From assembly GCA_963920665.1 (NCBI GenBank), contig OY987265.1:1555001-1619000 (forward strand): a stretch of DNA of 64,000 nt, in the 5' to 3' direction. The DNA comes from Straminergon stramineum. Lineage: Eukaryota > Streptophyta > Bryopsida > Hypnales > Calliergonaceae. Below, piece after piece: positions 24,561 through 38,272 of this stretch. The position numbers and the translations under genes are program-made. The notes beneath the pieces were generated by a model, which was not told the origin of the DNA, searched no databases, and was given only the letters and a program-made list of their open reading frames with translations. Positions within the stretch are counted from its first letter, which is position 1. Each line of letters starts with the position of its first letter.

Positions 24561-25985
24561 AGAAATTGATCTTAGTTTAACCTTATTCCCCAAGTCTTCC
24601 TTAGGAAGAGCAAAGGTGTTTCATTGATGGAAGTTGTGCAACACAATGCACGCTACTCTACTTATATCTAATGCGGTTGGTGGCACCAAGTCCTCCACAT
24701 GCCTAGTGTCTATGCAATAATTGTTGTTAATGTCATTATCAATGGTCACATGGAGAAATGATGCACACTAAGGAGCAAGAAGAAGATGCATGGCTTATGC
24801 TATAGACATGATTTCCAAAGGATTGTCAAGGAAATCCATTGCAAGTGACCCCAGTTGTAACACACATAGTTATTGCAAAAAAATCAAAGCAGTATGTAAT
24901 TGATCATTGATAGTGATCAATACTTCCTGATTGTTAGTGGCCCCTCTACATCCTATTGGTGCCCTTATGGCAGAAGACTTTTCCATCAACAATTTCAAAG
25001 TCTAAAGGCCTAAAGAATTGAAAATCAATTGATGGGAAAGAAAAGAAGGCGTGAGTATACGATGGAATTCAACAAAACAAATACAATGTCATTAGAAAAA
25101 CATTTGATGCAAATAGGTGGATAAACCTTGAAATTGATGTTGGACAACGCATTCCCCTCCCAACAATAGGGCAGGATATGAAAATCGCAAGGATAGAAAA
25201 TCTGAGCTACGTTGAATGTTGATGCGTACCTAGTTGTTCATATGAACTCTACTGCTTTGATGACGTCGCCTTAGCCAATTAATCACCACGCTTTCAATCC
25301 TCAAATTATAATGTCACATCCGCCTTAGATGCTGCTTTGTATCCCTCTCTAGTACTCCTTTGCCCATCGTGAGGACAACGTTGTCACATTGTAAATGTGT
25401 ACATTACGTAAAATCTATTGGCAAGTTGATTTAGAGTTTTTTTAAATGGAGTCTCAAGAAATAGAATGAGTGATACTTTCTTAAAAGTAACTCTATTTTT
25501 TTACCTCTATTAAACAACTATTAGATCCTAGTTCTTTTATTTTTATACTTCAAAGATATTTTGAAACTTTAGGCCTTGTATTTGAAGTTGTTGAGATGAA
25601 AGGTGAAGCTTGTTTCATTTTCATTTTTATTATTTTAAAAGGATTAAAACTCCATGTAAGGGACTTTGATAGAGTTACAGGGAAAATGATGGCCAATCAA
25701 TGAAATGTGGTAACATGTGGAATTTTAGGGATTATAAGTTACTTGCTTAAGTGGAAGGGATGGAAGATGAAATGGAGACCCTTCTTCTTCCTTCTCATAT
25801 TAGTTTGAAGAGAGAAATGAGTTTGAAGTGAGTCATGAGTTTGGAGTGTCATAACATATTGTGTTTTTGTGAATTTTATAATGAAATATTGGGAGTATGT
25901 TTTCATTCTTTCTGTGTTTCCAAAAACCTATCACTAACTTCATTTGAAATTTTTATGAGAAAATTATGCTTGAAGGAGTGTAAGA
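24561..25985. other. Intergenic DNA, possibly the rest of the old Harbinger element
   Basis: No convincing coding region is visible. The stretch next to 24560 could contain the decayed transposase N-terminus on the minus strand, but I could not follow it. Confidence 0.3.
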
Positions 25986-26149
25986 GGGTTAATTGTCATG
26001 GAGTTTAAAAGCAAAATTTTTGAGGGCTTATATCTTTTTGGTGAGAAAGTGTTTTCTTTTTATATTTGATAGGACTATGTGTTCAGTTGTTATCTTTCCA
26101 AAGAGCTATCACTCTTTTAATTTGAAGTTAAGGTTCAAAAGTTATAGGC

Positions 26150-26690
26150 TAGGAAATGAAGTAGTAATGAGTTGTTTTTGAAATTGAAGAGAGATAACCT
26201 TGACCAGCTATAGAAGTCAGATAGTGTGATTTTTTGAGTTGAGATTAGGTGTGTTTGTAGATATTTTTGTTAGATTTTCATGAAAATATTGTAAGCTCAA
26301 TTTGGAGTTATGAAGTGAGAGATATGGTCTTGTAAGTGAAGTAGTCATGAGTTGTCTTTGATTTGAAGAGAGAAAACTTTGACCAACTTTAAAAACCAAA
26401 GAATATCATCTTTTGAGTTGAAAATTTGAAGCTTTGTGCCTTTGTAGAAATTGTGTTAGCTTTATAAAAGAAAAGGACAAAAAGATATAAACATGGAGGT
26501 AGAGTAGTGAAAAGTTGCCTTTAAATTGAAGAGAGGAAACTTTGACCAACTACAGAAGGCCAACAATATAATCTTGAAATTTGGAGAAGTTATAAATTTT
26601 TGTGTTAACTTTACGAAAAGTTATCACACTCTTCATTTGGAGCTTTAGAGCAAATTTGGCACTTACAAAGTATTGAACACTTCTCCAAAA
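26150..26690 (+). repeat. Three diverged tandem repeats of about 170-180 bp
   Basis: The marker GAGAGA/GAGAAAACTTTGACCAACT-type sequence recurs near 26190, 26370 and 26535. Each time a GTAGT..TGAGTTG-type start precedes it and a TTTTGAGTTGA..-like stretch or its decayed form follows. The spacing of about 165-180 bases gives the period. No coding content. Confidence 0.55.
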
Positions 26691-26699
26691 GACTATTGA

Positions 26700-28180
26700 A
26701 GCCATTTCTAGTCATAGCTACAAATTCAATATTTTTCCAAGTCAAACCTCTCTATTGAACAATGCAATTGCACTTGTGTAGTAGTAACGAGGCTATCACT
26801 TAAGTAGTAGCACTAACACAAGAAAACGAGGCAATGATGTGCACCTCAGAAGTGATTGCTAAAGAATTCAAAGTGTAGCATGTCCAATGAAGAGTACAAT
26901 TCACATCAACAACATAGCCAACAACAACAACAATCGCCATAGGGCTTTGCTGCAACTATAGCACCTTCCTATAGGTATAACATGACAATAATATGTAGCC
27001 TCTCCAATCCTCAGACGCACTATCAACCCTCTAATTTACTCGCCTAGTTTGAACACCTACACCATGTCATGTCCCACAAACTACTATATTTTTCATGCAA
27101 TTGGGTCCATTAAAGTAGGATGATGAATGGAGTGCACTTCATCACTTTTATTGTGTTCTATATTTGTACATGCATTGTTTTGTAACCCTGAGTGTGCATA
27201 GTCTTTTAGGGTGCATATTTCAATAGCCTTTGAATGCTTTTTATAATTGAAATATTGTAGACTAATCACTTGCATGACACTGTTTTAAGAATTTTTTTAA
27301 TTTTTGATTTTTTGATCTAATTATATTAAGATCCAGTTTGACAATATTTAATTATTTTGAATTTAGACTTTTCATCCCAAAATTCAAAAGCATAAGCACC
27401 CACTTCTCTTCTAGCATGTTGTTGAGGACAAAGAACTAAAGTTGTTGACATCTAGCCACTGCAATAAAAAAGGAGGGCCAATGAAGTCCAGTTGCACATC
27501 CTCATCTTCCAAACTAGAGCATATTTTGACAACATTTGGGACTCTATGTCAACAAAGATTAATAAGCACAATAACATGGCTAGGCAATTGCACAACCTTT
27601 TAGTGAATCCATAATGACCTATTGGAGGTGTATATTCAAAATGGGCCAAAATCGCCAAGAACTCAAGCATTTTGTTTCCTCACTTCTTCTTGAGATTAGA
27701 TAAAATGTATCCACAGGATCTTGAAGTTCATATAGAATGTAAGCATGTAAAAAAAATTCAAGTTATTTGACCACACAATTTAGTTGATATTGAAGTTTTT
27801 ACTTGGGTCAATGTAAAAACAAGGCAATACACTTTGGAAGAGCATATCTTAGTGAGAATTGTAAGAGAATTTTTAATTCCTTTTCTAAAATTAAATCCTA
27901 GGGTAGAGTTCGAACTTTGGGAGGTAAACTATATCTCATGGAATGTAAAATTCATCCAAAGGAAGCCAATTGCAAGATTGTGAATTTAAATATATTCCTT
28001 AATACATATCAATAGCACATTGGTTTAGAACCACTTATCAAAGTATGCATGGCTATAGTCTTCTAGCCTTTCATAATAGGCTTCCATGTCTTTTCCTAAC
28101 TTGGTTTTCAACCTTATGGTTCCATCATCCAATTATAATCTTCATAGCAAGCTCAACAATTCTCCAATATCTTTCCAATA
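26700..28180. other. AT-rich intergenic DNA, no gene seen
   Basis: I see nothing recognisable; all open frames are short. Confidence 0.45.
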
Positions 28181-28860
28181 GGTCTTCTCATTCCATTGGT
28201 TTAGTCTTCTTTTAATTATCACCTCTCAACTAATTTTTCCATTGATCACTCAATACAATTTCATAATTCTTCAATTAATTTCCTATCACTTTTTCTTTAA
28301 TTTCTTTAGATTATTCAACTTAATTTTCCAATCGGACTCTCTTAATTTTGCCTTATTGCAAAGATTCTTTTAACCACTCCAATCCATACCCACCTACAAA
28401 ATTCCAATAATTAAGCACACTATTCAATTTACAACATTTCCCAATAGATCAACTTTCACAAAATCCGCACCCTCACACCGTCTCACAATTGGTTCTCTTA
28501 TTAACATTCATTCTCCAAATTGTTCAATTACAAATAGTCTTAGTAATTTTATTCCAATAGTTTAAAATTATTCAATCACTCAAATTATTTTAGTTCATCA
28601 CACTTTTGCACAAATGCACAATTTCTCATTCCTATAATTATCCACACACACATACAAACTTTATTTAATTTCCGATCAATAGTTCCATACTTAGTGATTC
28701 AATTCAGACTCAATCAGTTAATTACCATTCACATACACAGTACATATTACATCACACACATTTTCCAATCGCACACACACAATCCTACATATAGTCTCAC
28801 AATTGCAAACATTCCACTATATTCATCAAATCCAAAACAAACACAAAAACAACCAATTGT
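28180..28860. other. G-poor, pyrimidine/adenine-rich stretch
   Basis: The plus strand is strikingly poor in G over about 700 bases and rich in A, C and T, with phrases such as CACACACA and CCAAT...ATT. The skew is strong compared with the flanks. No coding or terminal repeat structure was found. Confidence 0.5.
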
Positions 28861-31860
28861 TTTACTTCTAATCACTGGAAGGAGTCCCTGCTTCTCTCGA
28901 GGTCAACTGAACTAAACAATTGAAAAATTGGCCTACTTAATTGACCAGTCGAACAACTTGCCACAACTACCAATTGGGAAAACTACCTCTCCAAATCTCA
29001 ATACAATATCTGATTGGTAAATACCCTGTATAAGCCTAACAACTACACTTCCAATTGGCAAAACTACAAATTGGCTAAAAAATAAAATTAGAATGAGACT
29101 ACAAGAATATTTCAAAATGATGACCTTTTGGTGCTAAGTGAAATACAAGAGTTGAAAATGTTCACCTAAAATTTCACAACACTATGGTCATTTTGGAATT
29201 TTGGATAGAGCTTGCAATGAGTAGTTGTCACTCTAATGAGAGTAGTGTTTGTAAGACAAAACAAGAATGGGCACACTTGTCTTTTCCTTTAGCTCCTTGG
29301 ATCTATTCTTTTAGGGGTGAGTAACAATCGCATTGGTTGGTTGACTTTTTAGTCCATGCCCAAACTTAATCAAAAATCATGAGCCATGAACTATACTACA
29401 CCACTCAAGTTAAAAAAATTTGACAACACAAAATTTCATTTGGAATTTGATGAAACTATTGCCATTGAATTGATTCCATAATGTAGTCTATTTCCTACAA
29501 ATAATTTTTATAGAAAAAAAGACTCAAAATTTGAGAAAAAGGAGAAGTGACCAAAAATGGTCACTTCAGTGATTTTTGTCATTTGGGGTTAAGTTGAATA
29601 TGCATTCATTACAAAACACCACAATGAAATGCGCCATTCATTTTTCAAGTAGATTGTTTTCCATAATCCCCTGCTATTAGAGAAGGCTATTGTTACTTAA
29701 GATTTACGAGGTTCTTATGTGCCCTATAGGATGATTTGCACAACATTTGTTCAATTGTCATTTGTTTTTTCATTTTCCATTGGTAGTTTATATTGGACAA
29801 TCCCCTTTGCATTGAAATTTATGTCAAAAAAATGGCCCTCTTTGTTAACCTTCACCATCCTTATCAAACCATTTTTTTACCATAAATCTTGATAAGAAAG
29901 GGAATTGCCATATGTATATATAAACTATACCCTACCATGCACCAAAGTAGCGAACGAAAAATTGTTGATAGTTGTTTTGATATGTAGAATGTTTGGAAGC
30001 ATGCTCAAGACATTCTTGCTCATGATACCTCCTAAGACCAATGACAAGTAGAAGGTGTTTTTCTTGCTAATTGAAGAACATGTAGTCGATAGAAGACTAA
30101 ATTGGAGGAGGTTTAGGCCCTTAGCACTTTGACATTCCAATCCTACGTTGATGGATAGAGAGGTTTGAAGGGATTTTTAGACCACAAACCTTCTCACTCA
30201 TCCCAAGCAATGCTTGACTTTTCAAAAACCACACTTTTTTAATGAAAAATTTAGATGGAATTTAGATAAATAATATAATATTATAAAGATATAAACAAGC
30301 ATATACAAAAATTCAAGAAAGGATTTAGACTCTAAAGGGTTAGAAGGAAGCCTTAGTAATCCTTATGTTCTTTAATATAAGTATAAAAAAACCCAATTCA
30401 CTGATAGTAATCTTTGAATCCTTTTGTGAAGTCACTATAGCTAGGTAGTATGTTGATATTGTTTAGATTCCTTATTAGATCATTCTTCTAAAGCTCCATA
30501 TGTTTTAGGGGTTATTTTTTGAAATAAGATTTTTAAATTTTGAATTAACATCAATAAATAAAATCAATGGTAAGGTGATTTTGTTGGTAGTTCATATCAT
30601 AGTAATTCAAACACGTAGTGTGGTCATGAGCAAGATAAATGACAAGGAGCCCAATGAAACTTTAGCTACAATGTCATTTAACTCTATAAAGACCCCTTAA
30701 AGACCAAATCTTTAAATTTCGAGTAACAAATGAATGAAAATATATTCCAAGTATATGAAGTTTCTTTTTCATCCATCAAAATTTTAGTAGATTTTTATCT
30801 TCGTTCTCTTATTTTTTTTATATTAAAGATTTTCAAAACTTTTCTTTACAAATATTCTTTAAAATTTAAGGTTTGGAGGTATTTTTGACTTCAAAAAGTA
30901 AATTTTGTAATTCAGAAGTGGTCCTTCAAAAAAAACTTAGAAAAATAAATAATATAAAAAATATTTGAAAATCACTATAATTAGAACGTAAAGTGGTGAT
31001 TTCCAAGGAAAAAATATGTGAAATTACACATATTCAATCTATAATAAATTTTAGAAGGTATATCAACATGTATTTCAAATTTTTAGTTTCAAATTTTCTT
31101 GAAAATTATTGGTAACTATAGTAATAGATTTTAGCATCTAGATGTTGATCTATAAGTTCACATTTTACAAATTTTGTTTAAAAAGAATCATTAAATCATT
31201 ATTCTAAGTTATATTCTATCTTTAGTGCTTATGGAGTTAAAGAGTAGTAACCTACTATAGTACTGACCTAGAGGGATCAAGACAAGACAACTAAACTCAA
31301 TAAAACTTGGATGGAATAGTAATTTATTAGTAGTACAATAAGGTCATTTGAGATATGTCCCAACCCTTTGGGCCTTTACAAATTAAAATAAGAAATTAGT
31401 CAAATCTTAGTTGTATACAATAAATATATATATGATTTATATACAATCAACATTTTGGATCCCATTAGTTCAATGGCCAAATTATTTATTTCTTTATTTC
31501 AATGAGATTCTTAGCAATGTCAAGAGAAACCCAACTCAAGTGGTTTTGTACTTTAATTTTTGACTCTAGGTTATATATTATAAATTTTCATTGACTATAA
31601 ACGAACACCATTCCTTGAAGCATGAATGCGTTGAATCTTTCTTACAATGGTGCATCCAAGTTGCATACTAGAGCTATTTTTGAACCTCTATTTTTTCCTA
31701 CATTTGAGGCTATTCACCCAAATTATCATGAATAGTAAAGTTCTAGGTTTTCTCACAAAATACAAGTGAAGGGGTGACATTTGAGAATCTCTTTTGGTTG
31801 CTCTCTCCTTGAGGCTCCCTTGTTCCTTCCTAGTTTTCATCCCACAATAAAGGGGGCGTC
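28861..31860. other. AT-rich intergenic DNA, no gene seen
   Basis: Nothing recognisable. Around 28940-29085 a short phrase related to CCAATTGG..AAAACTAC recurs three times. Confidence 0.45.
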
Positions 31861-32570
31861 AAAGTTCCTTTCTCGGTTTTCTGTCTTGGCACGCCAGGTG
31901 AATGTTCTACAGTTATACTTACTTCCAATTCTGAGCCTTGACACCCACTATTGATTGCGTAAGTCTATGACTGCTTTGAAAACTTGTGGCAGTTTTTGAG
32001 TCACGGTGGTGTAAGCTTACTGTCCAGTGCTGTCGCTTGCATTTTGGAGGGCGGAAGGTGGCCCTGTCCATTGGGTGTCCAAAACTATAGTTCAGTACGA
32101 GAGTCGGCGTCCTCTGTCAGTCTGATGAAGTTTCGGAAGAAATGGACGGGCGAAATGGGAGACGGATTGGTCGCGGCGGGTTCTCCTATCGTCCGTAAGT
32201 GAGTGAGTGAGTGAGTGAGGCAGGCAGGGGAATGACGATCAATGATCATGCCATCACTTTGAGATTGACAGTGAGAGGCTGACCATTCCGAATTTCAGAC
32301 CAGCTTTGAACGAAGTTCACGAAGACTAATAAGAGAAGTTTAAGCAGTTCGTGGTGCGGCCCTAACTTAGCTGCAGGGCGGAGAGGATGAGAGGACGGAG
32401 AGTTGGAGACTGAGGGCCAGTTCAGCCCAGCGCTTCTATTATCCATCCTGCCTTCAGTTCTGGGTCCCCGGCCTTTTTCATTCCCTGAGCGAGCTTCGTT
32501 GGTCCTGTCCAGACAGATCCAGTCGAGCCAGGGCGTGCGGAGCTGCTGCTGCTGAAGCGGGCCCATTCCG
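31860..32570 (+). promoter_or_regulatory. Promoter and 5' leader region of the LAF3-like gene
   Basis: Base composition rises sharply in G, C and CpG from about 31980 to the ATG at 32571. A GTGA microsatellite of about six units lies at 32196-32219. An in-frame stop (TGA, 32553-32555) precedes the ATG, so the leader is not coding. A TATA box could not be assigned with confidence. The extent is inferred from composition only. Confidence 0.45.
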
Positions 32571-35500
32571 ATGGGGCAGAAACAGCGCCGACTGTGTTGC
32601 CAAATGAAGCTCATGGTCACCGTAGGCGTGCTCATCGTTTTCCTGCCGTCGTGCTTATTCGTTCCAGGTTAGTGACGAGGAGTCCAAGCTGTCCTTGTCT
32701 CCCCAATTAGGGTTCCCACGGGTCAGTGTTCTTCTTTCGAGGGTAGAGTTTCGCTGACTTTCGCCTAGCGTTGCTGACAATGGGAAAGGATTTTGACTGA
32801 TTCGAAGAAGTGATGCATCGCAAGCCTGGATGGATGACTCTACTTGTGGACCCATTGCTTGAGAATGAATGATGTGGCTCTGATGGTGATGGTGGGGTTT
32901 GCATGGGGGCATGGCGGGCCTGCGATCAGAGACGTATCGAGAGCTCGCCAGATTCTTTCTGAGACGGGGGAGCGGGGAGGCCGTGGAGACTGCTGATGTT
33001 CTGTTTGTGAATGCGACCATCTGGACGGGGGATGCGAGGCAGCCGTGGGCGCAGTCGATGGCCGTTGCCAAGGGTCGAATCTTGAGCCTTGGCAATTCTT
33101 CTGAGATGCAGGTGCATGCCGTGGCATAGATTGTGTAATGGCATTGGGCATCATCTCCGTAAGCATGTGTTGTGGTGTTACGTGCGCCCAGTTTTGTAAC
33201 CTCGTTATAAAGGTGTATAACAAGAAAAGTACTTGGGATTGGTTCTTCTTCCAGACAGCACTGGTGGCGGCCATTGGTCTTCATACGAAGGTTGTGGACC
33301 TGGAGGGCAAGTTTGTCACCCCCGGGCTCATTGATTCGCATGTCCACTTCATCAGTGGAGGCCTCCAGGTGTGCATGCGGCCTACACTATTTGGAGGTGT
33401 GATTTGATGATTTTTTGGGTTTCAGCTTCATAAACTCGCATGATGGAATAGTATGAAGGGTATGATTGTTGAGGATTGCAAACTGGGATGGTTCACTTTT
33501 TTCGGTTTGATTACGCTTCACTTTCCATTCTAGATATCTATTTCGGTCTGTTTCTTAACCGCATTTTCCTCCTAGATGCTAATTGTTGTGTCTCATTGGA
33601 CTAACCAATGCAATCTCAATATTCATGTTGGACTTAAACGCATTCAGTTTACTTTAAGCTCGTCCTTATGAAGTTCACATACTATATCTGCAACTGTTAG
33701 AAGGCACTGGAATCTCTGGCACATGAACTTGAGTTCTAACATTGTGTAGAGCCTAATTTGTGGGGGATTTGCAAAGGATAGATGACTTATGTTCAGCTTG
33801 GAACTGCTCACAGCCGTGCCGAATTTACAAATAGACTCAAGCTTGCTGCTCAAGGTGATCACTTCGTTGTGCGTTTGGCTTGTCTCAATCGTAGACATGA
33901 TAATGTGAAGTGATAAGTTTACCTTCTATATAATCTGTTGGAAGTGGCAACTTCAGAGCAGCACAAGCCCAATTGAGCGACCAGATTTCAAGTTATGGTA
34001 GAAAATACTCTTTATATTGCTCTGACCAAATTATTGGATTGGATCAAACATCGGCGGATCCGGGCTCACTGCATTGATGCTACGGTTTTCTGACAGGGGT
34101 GGAGAAAGGAAAATGGATAATTGGAGTCAATTGGAACCATGAAAATTGGGGCGGTGAGATGCCCAAAGCTGCTTGGATTGATGCTCCTAATCACCCTGTG
34201 AGTTTTAAACCAATTCACCATGATATGGGTGAGTGAATTAGGGTAGACTGCTTTCTGCTTCTAGAGTGGTTGGAGGTGCTTTCTACTGTAATGCATTACT
34301 AATCCCTCGCCGGATATGGAAGTCCTGCTGTCAGCTGCTGTTTTGATGCATATCAATTGGACAGAATCACCTTACTTTGAAATCATATACTCTCCGTGAC
34401 TATTGTAATGATGTATCGCTTCGGACCTAAGTTTCAGAGTTTTGCTCAGGGCATCACTAGTAATAATCATTGCATACTGACGAGCACGGGGTAGCCCACA
34501 AAATCTCGAGATGCTGAACATCTGGTATGGCAGGTCGTTGCATGTCGACTAGACGGGCATACGTGTGTTGTCAATTCGGTTGCGTTGGCGTTAGCAGGCA
34601 TTCATCGTGACACACCAGAACCTCCAGGAGGCATCATTGTGAAGAGTCATACTGGAGGTATAGTCTCAAATTGAATCAGACTTGTGTTGTCCAGATTACA
34701 CGAAATCCAGCAAGTTTTGTAACCTTTTCTCTGAGTCTTTGGGATTATCAAACAGCTGTCCTGTTCGACTTGACACACCTCCTTAGTAATGTTTTGTCGT
34801 CTGTAGATCCAACGGGGCTGTTGGTCGATTCGGCATTGACGTATGTGCAAAAGTGTATTCCGCAACCGTCTGTAGAACAGAGGAGGGCTGCATACATGAG
34901 GGCGAGTGAACTGGCATTAAGGAATGGGGTAACCTCTATAGTTGACTTTGGAAGACTCACACCGATGGGACCACCTGAGCAGCCTTGGGACGATCTTAAC
35001 GGTACCAAATCTCCTCTGATTGTCGTCGTTGCTATTGTTGTATTGCCCTATCATTTTTCGTATAATTTGATCAAGCCTGAGCTATGGTTGTTATTAACCT
35101 ACATGTTTAGGTTTAGATTCAGCTAGCAATTCCTTATCAATAGCAAGAGATTTACATTTCAGAGTGTTGTTAGCTTCTTCCAGGGGAGTAATGGCGGTTA
35201 GAACTGTCAATTTTAAATCTGCCATCCTGATGGACTTATTGGAAGTTAATATTTTCTCCACCGACATCATCCTTTAGTTCATGTGGGCTTCGTAGCTAAG
35301 AACTCTTTTATCTTTCTCAGATGTCTACTTGTGGGCTGATGCGGCTGGGCTTATGAGAGTGAGAGTGACTGCCTTCTATCCCCTTGAGATCTGGCCCACA
35401 GTTGCGGTATGTATCCTGAACGGAGCATGCTACTTTCACGTGCCTATACGTAAACTTACCTGCCAACGTGTGATGGTCGCAGAATAAGTGTTATCCTGGT

Positions 35501-37826
35501 ATTGAGTTGCTTAAGAAGAGACATTTGTTGTTGGGAAGGATGTGGAAGCCACTCAGTGTGGCTGTGGGCGAGATATGCAGGCTTTTGTGAAGCAGAGGGG
35601 TCACGATGTAAGTCAGTGGCTGCGGGTGGGTGGTGTGAAAGCCTATGCTGATGGTAGTTTGGGCTCAGAGACTGCTCTTTTCCACCAGGTAAATGAACGT
35701 GCCACTTCGGGGTGTCACGCTTTGTGCACTTTGGGAAATAGGAGCGTCTAAGAGGTGTCTTTTAAGGGTTATAAGCAACATGCTTGAAATAGATATATTC
35801 CAAAATGGATTTTGAAGAATATTCCCTCGTAATTTTTTAGCCCCCTTTTTTATTTAAAATTTTTAAAATTTTGGCACCCTAAGTTTGGACTCTCCACCCC
35901 CGAGAGTATGACTCACCTTACGGCTTCCCTCAATGTCTTCATGAGTGACAAAACGCTTCCAAGATTTTCGTCATCAGGATTCCGTATTTGAGGCTCATAA
36001 TCTATGATCTAGTGTGTTCCTGGTTGTATATCTGACTTATGAGTTCGGGGCTTGTAGGCCTACGCGGATAACGAGGACAACTTTGGTTTAAAAGTGGCTG
36101 ATCCCGACTGGTTATTTGAGGCTGCCTTAAGCGCTGATAAGGCTAATCTTCAGGTTCAAATGCGTCAAATCTTTTGCGAAGCAAATATTATAGCTTCTAT
36201 TCTGTATGCTTTGTTCAATTGATTATGCAAAATCATTAGATCGCAATACTGGTGACGTGACAGCAATATGTTTTTGAGTGTAGATTGCAGTGCATGCTAT
36301 CGGGGATGCTGCAAACGACCAAATTCTTTCCGTTTTTGAGGCAGTGAAATCCCGAAATGGGCCCCGTGATCGACGACTTAGGGTAACTCTTGATTTATGC
36401 AAATTCTTTTGGACTGCTAGATTTTGAGACCGCAGCTTGTGATGGAGTCCTTGCACTTTAGACATCTAACATGCTCTCCACAAGCTCTCCCAAACCTGTG
36501 AGTGAAGGTGTTTCGACAAGAACTCAAATTATGCCGTTAATGATGTGAACTGTCTACGAGTATTTAAGACACTTGTGTAGGTCGGATATTGTCTGAAAAG
36601 GTGACACTGAATCTGGATTGGTGTATGTTGGCTGGATGAAGGTGGAACACGCTCAACATCTATCACCCAATGCTCCAGAACGATTCGGAAGAGAGAACAT
36701 AATTGCATCGATGCAGGTAGTTCTGAGCGTTTTCTTCGCCTTCTACTTACTTTCTTTGCCCTCAACTTATGTTATCCAATTTTCTTTTTCTTGCTTTTTC
36801 TGCAAGAGCGTAACACGCAGATTAGTCGAGTTACTGTGTGGCCCGCTGGGGCTTCTTGAAGAAGAGTTCATGGATTTGGCAGCCCGAGGTAGCTTTTTGC
36901 ATAGTTGACTCGTACGAAATTCTGCTCATATTACTTGAGGCAACATCGCAATTTACGACACTGTATATACTCTGTTTATGACAGCCTGATCACCTGCGGG
37001 ATGACGCACTGTATGTTGCTAGAAAGTTGGGAGAGGAAAGAGCAGCGCAGGGTTCCTTCCTCATGAAATCCCTCTTGAACAATGGAACAGTGCTTGCGCT
37101 TGGTTCAGATTGGATAGTAAGTTCAACATGCCTCTGTTGATGTTGCTATTGCTGTGAAAAGGACAAACATGCAGGAAGTCAAATGTCGGAATATTTAATT
37201 GTGTGTTTGCTAAAGTTAATGTTCGTAACCAACTGCAACCTGAGTTCTGTTGCTGGGTCTTCACAGTTTTAATTGCCATAATTACAAATGTAACTAAACT
37301 AAAATCTCTCATTCACAGTCTGCTTGTTAATCTGATGACAGGTAGCCCCGCTTGAACCATTGTCAGGAGTTCATGCAGCGACGACACGAATTCCGCATGG
37401 TCAAACTGAATCCTGGAATGCAGAGGAATCAATATCTAGGGAGGCTGCACTCATAGGGTAAGTTTCAAGCCTCTTGTGTTGACACTGCGCTACTTATTGA
37501 GAGAGTGTTCATATTATTTTTTCTTATTGTAGTACCAAACACAATTTAAGATAATCTCAATTCAATTGTCCACATTTTCTAACAGCCACTCAACGGACAA
37601 ATATATTCTTGTGGAGTGGAAGCTTACAGGGTAACTTGAATGGCTCAGGTACACATGGGGCGGTGCGCATGCATGTTTTCGTGATGCGGAATTGGGGACC
37701 TTGTGGCCCTCCAAATTTGCAGACTTCGTAGTTTTCTCAGACAATCTTTTAACCCACCCTGCTTCCACGAACCCAGCGGTATTGGCTACTTACGTTGCCG
37801 GAGAGCGTGCGTATCCCGCTAGCTGA
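32571..37826 (+). CDS. LAF3: LAF3-like amidohydrolase (amidohydrolase-3 family), 15 exons
   Basis: Exons: 32571-32667, 32930-33111, 33255-33368, 33797-33854, 34097-34197, 34534-34657, 34807-35001, 35321-35406, 35581-35688, 36058-36153, 36284-36382, 36642-36716, 36985-37116, 37342-37457, 37649-37826. All introns are GT-AG (130-428 bases) and frame is kept throughout, giving 586 residues, close to the usual length of plant LAF3. Residues 14-31 form one hydrophobic segment (signal anchor or signal peptide). The metal-binding site shows HVH (H122, H124) in GLIDSHVHF, GGVKAYADGSLGS (336-348), HAIGD (391-395), VEHAQH (421-426) and LGSDW (484-488). These mark a YtcJ-type metal-dependent hydrolase, and all key residues are present. 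In Arabidopsis LAF3 acts in phytochrome A far-red signalling; its substrate is unknown, as here. The first ATG follows an in-frame stop by 15 bases. The least certain junctions are the exon 2 start and the short exon 4. Confidence 0.93.
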
Positions 37827-37952
37827 GATAGCAGGAGACGGTTGCCGTTGCTGCTTACGTAGAGCATTAGTTGCTTGTTTTGTCAGTCGTTGTGTAGAGG
37901 GTAGAAACAATCGTCCTTTTCGGGCTCATGAAATTCAAAGTATTTGATCTTT

Positions 37953-37958
37953 AATAAA
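37953..37958 (+). terminator. Probable polyadenylation signal of the LAF3-like gene
   Basis: AATAAA lies 127 bases after the stop codon, in a T-rich context. It is the first canonical signal downstream of the gene. Confidence 0.5.
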
Positions 37959-38272
37959 TTTCTTCAGTGTATAAAGGTACTCATTATAGTCACATTCTGG
38001 TTGTTCATTTTTAATTTGCTTTCAAGTATTGAACAGAGGTACAATTTTTCAAGCCATAAGTTAGTCTACATATCCGTTTTATTTGATCCAATCCAGGGTT
38101 CAGATAGGTAATTGACGAGGCTAACTTACCCAGGATCAATTGAGATTGGGCAGCTGTGTAAGTGCAACAATTAGGATACAATAAAGTTAATCGCCAAGTG
38201 CTCTGGACTTGGAGTAAAGTTGCAAGCTAAGTTCAACCTTAGAAGGACGCTGCGGACACTCAGAGTGCGATA

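Noticed and set aside
32246..33347. Minus-strand open frames of 129, 144 and 230 codons opposite the LAF3-like 5' end.
   Set aside because: They are antisense to real exons and a GC-rich leader, with no family resemblance.
33369..33407. Reading through the exon 3 donor of the LAF3-like gene.
   Set aside because: The frame ends quickly, whereas splicing to 33797 gives a continuous match to the family.
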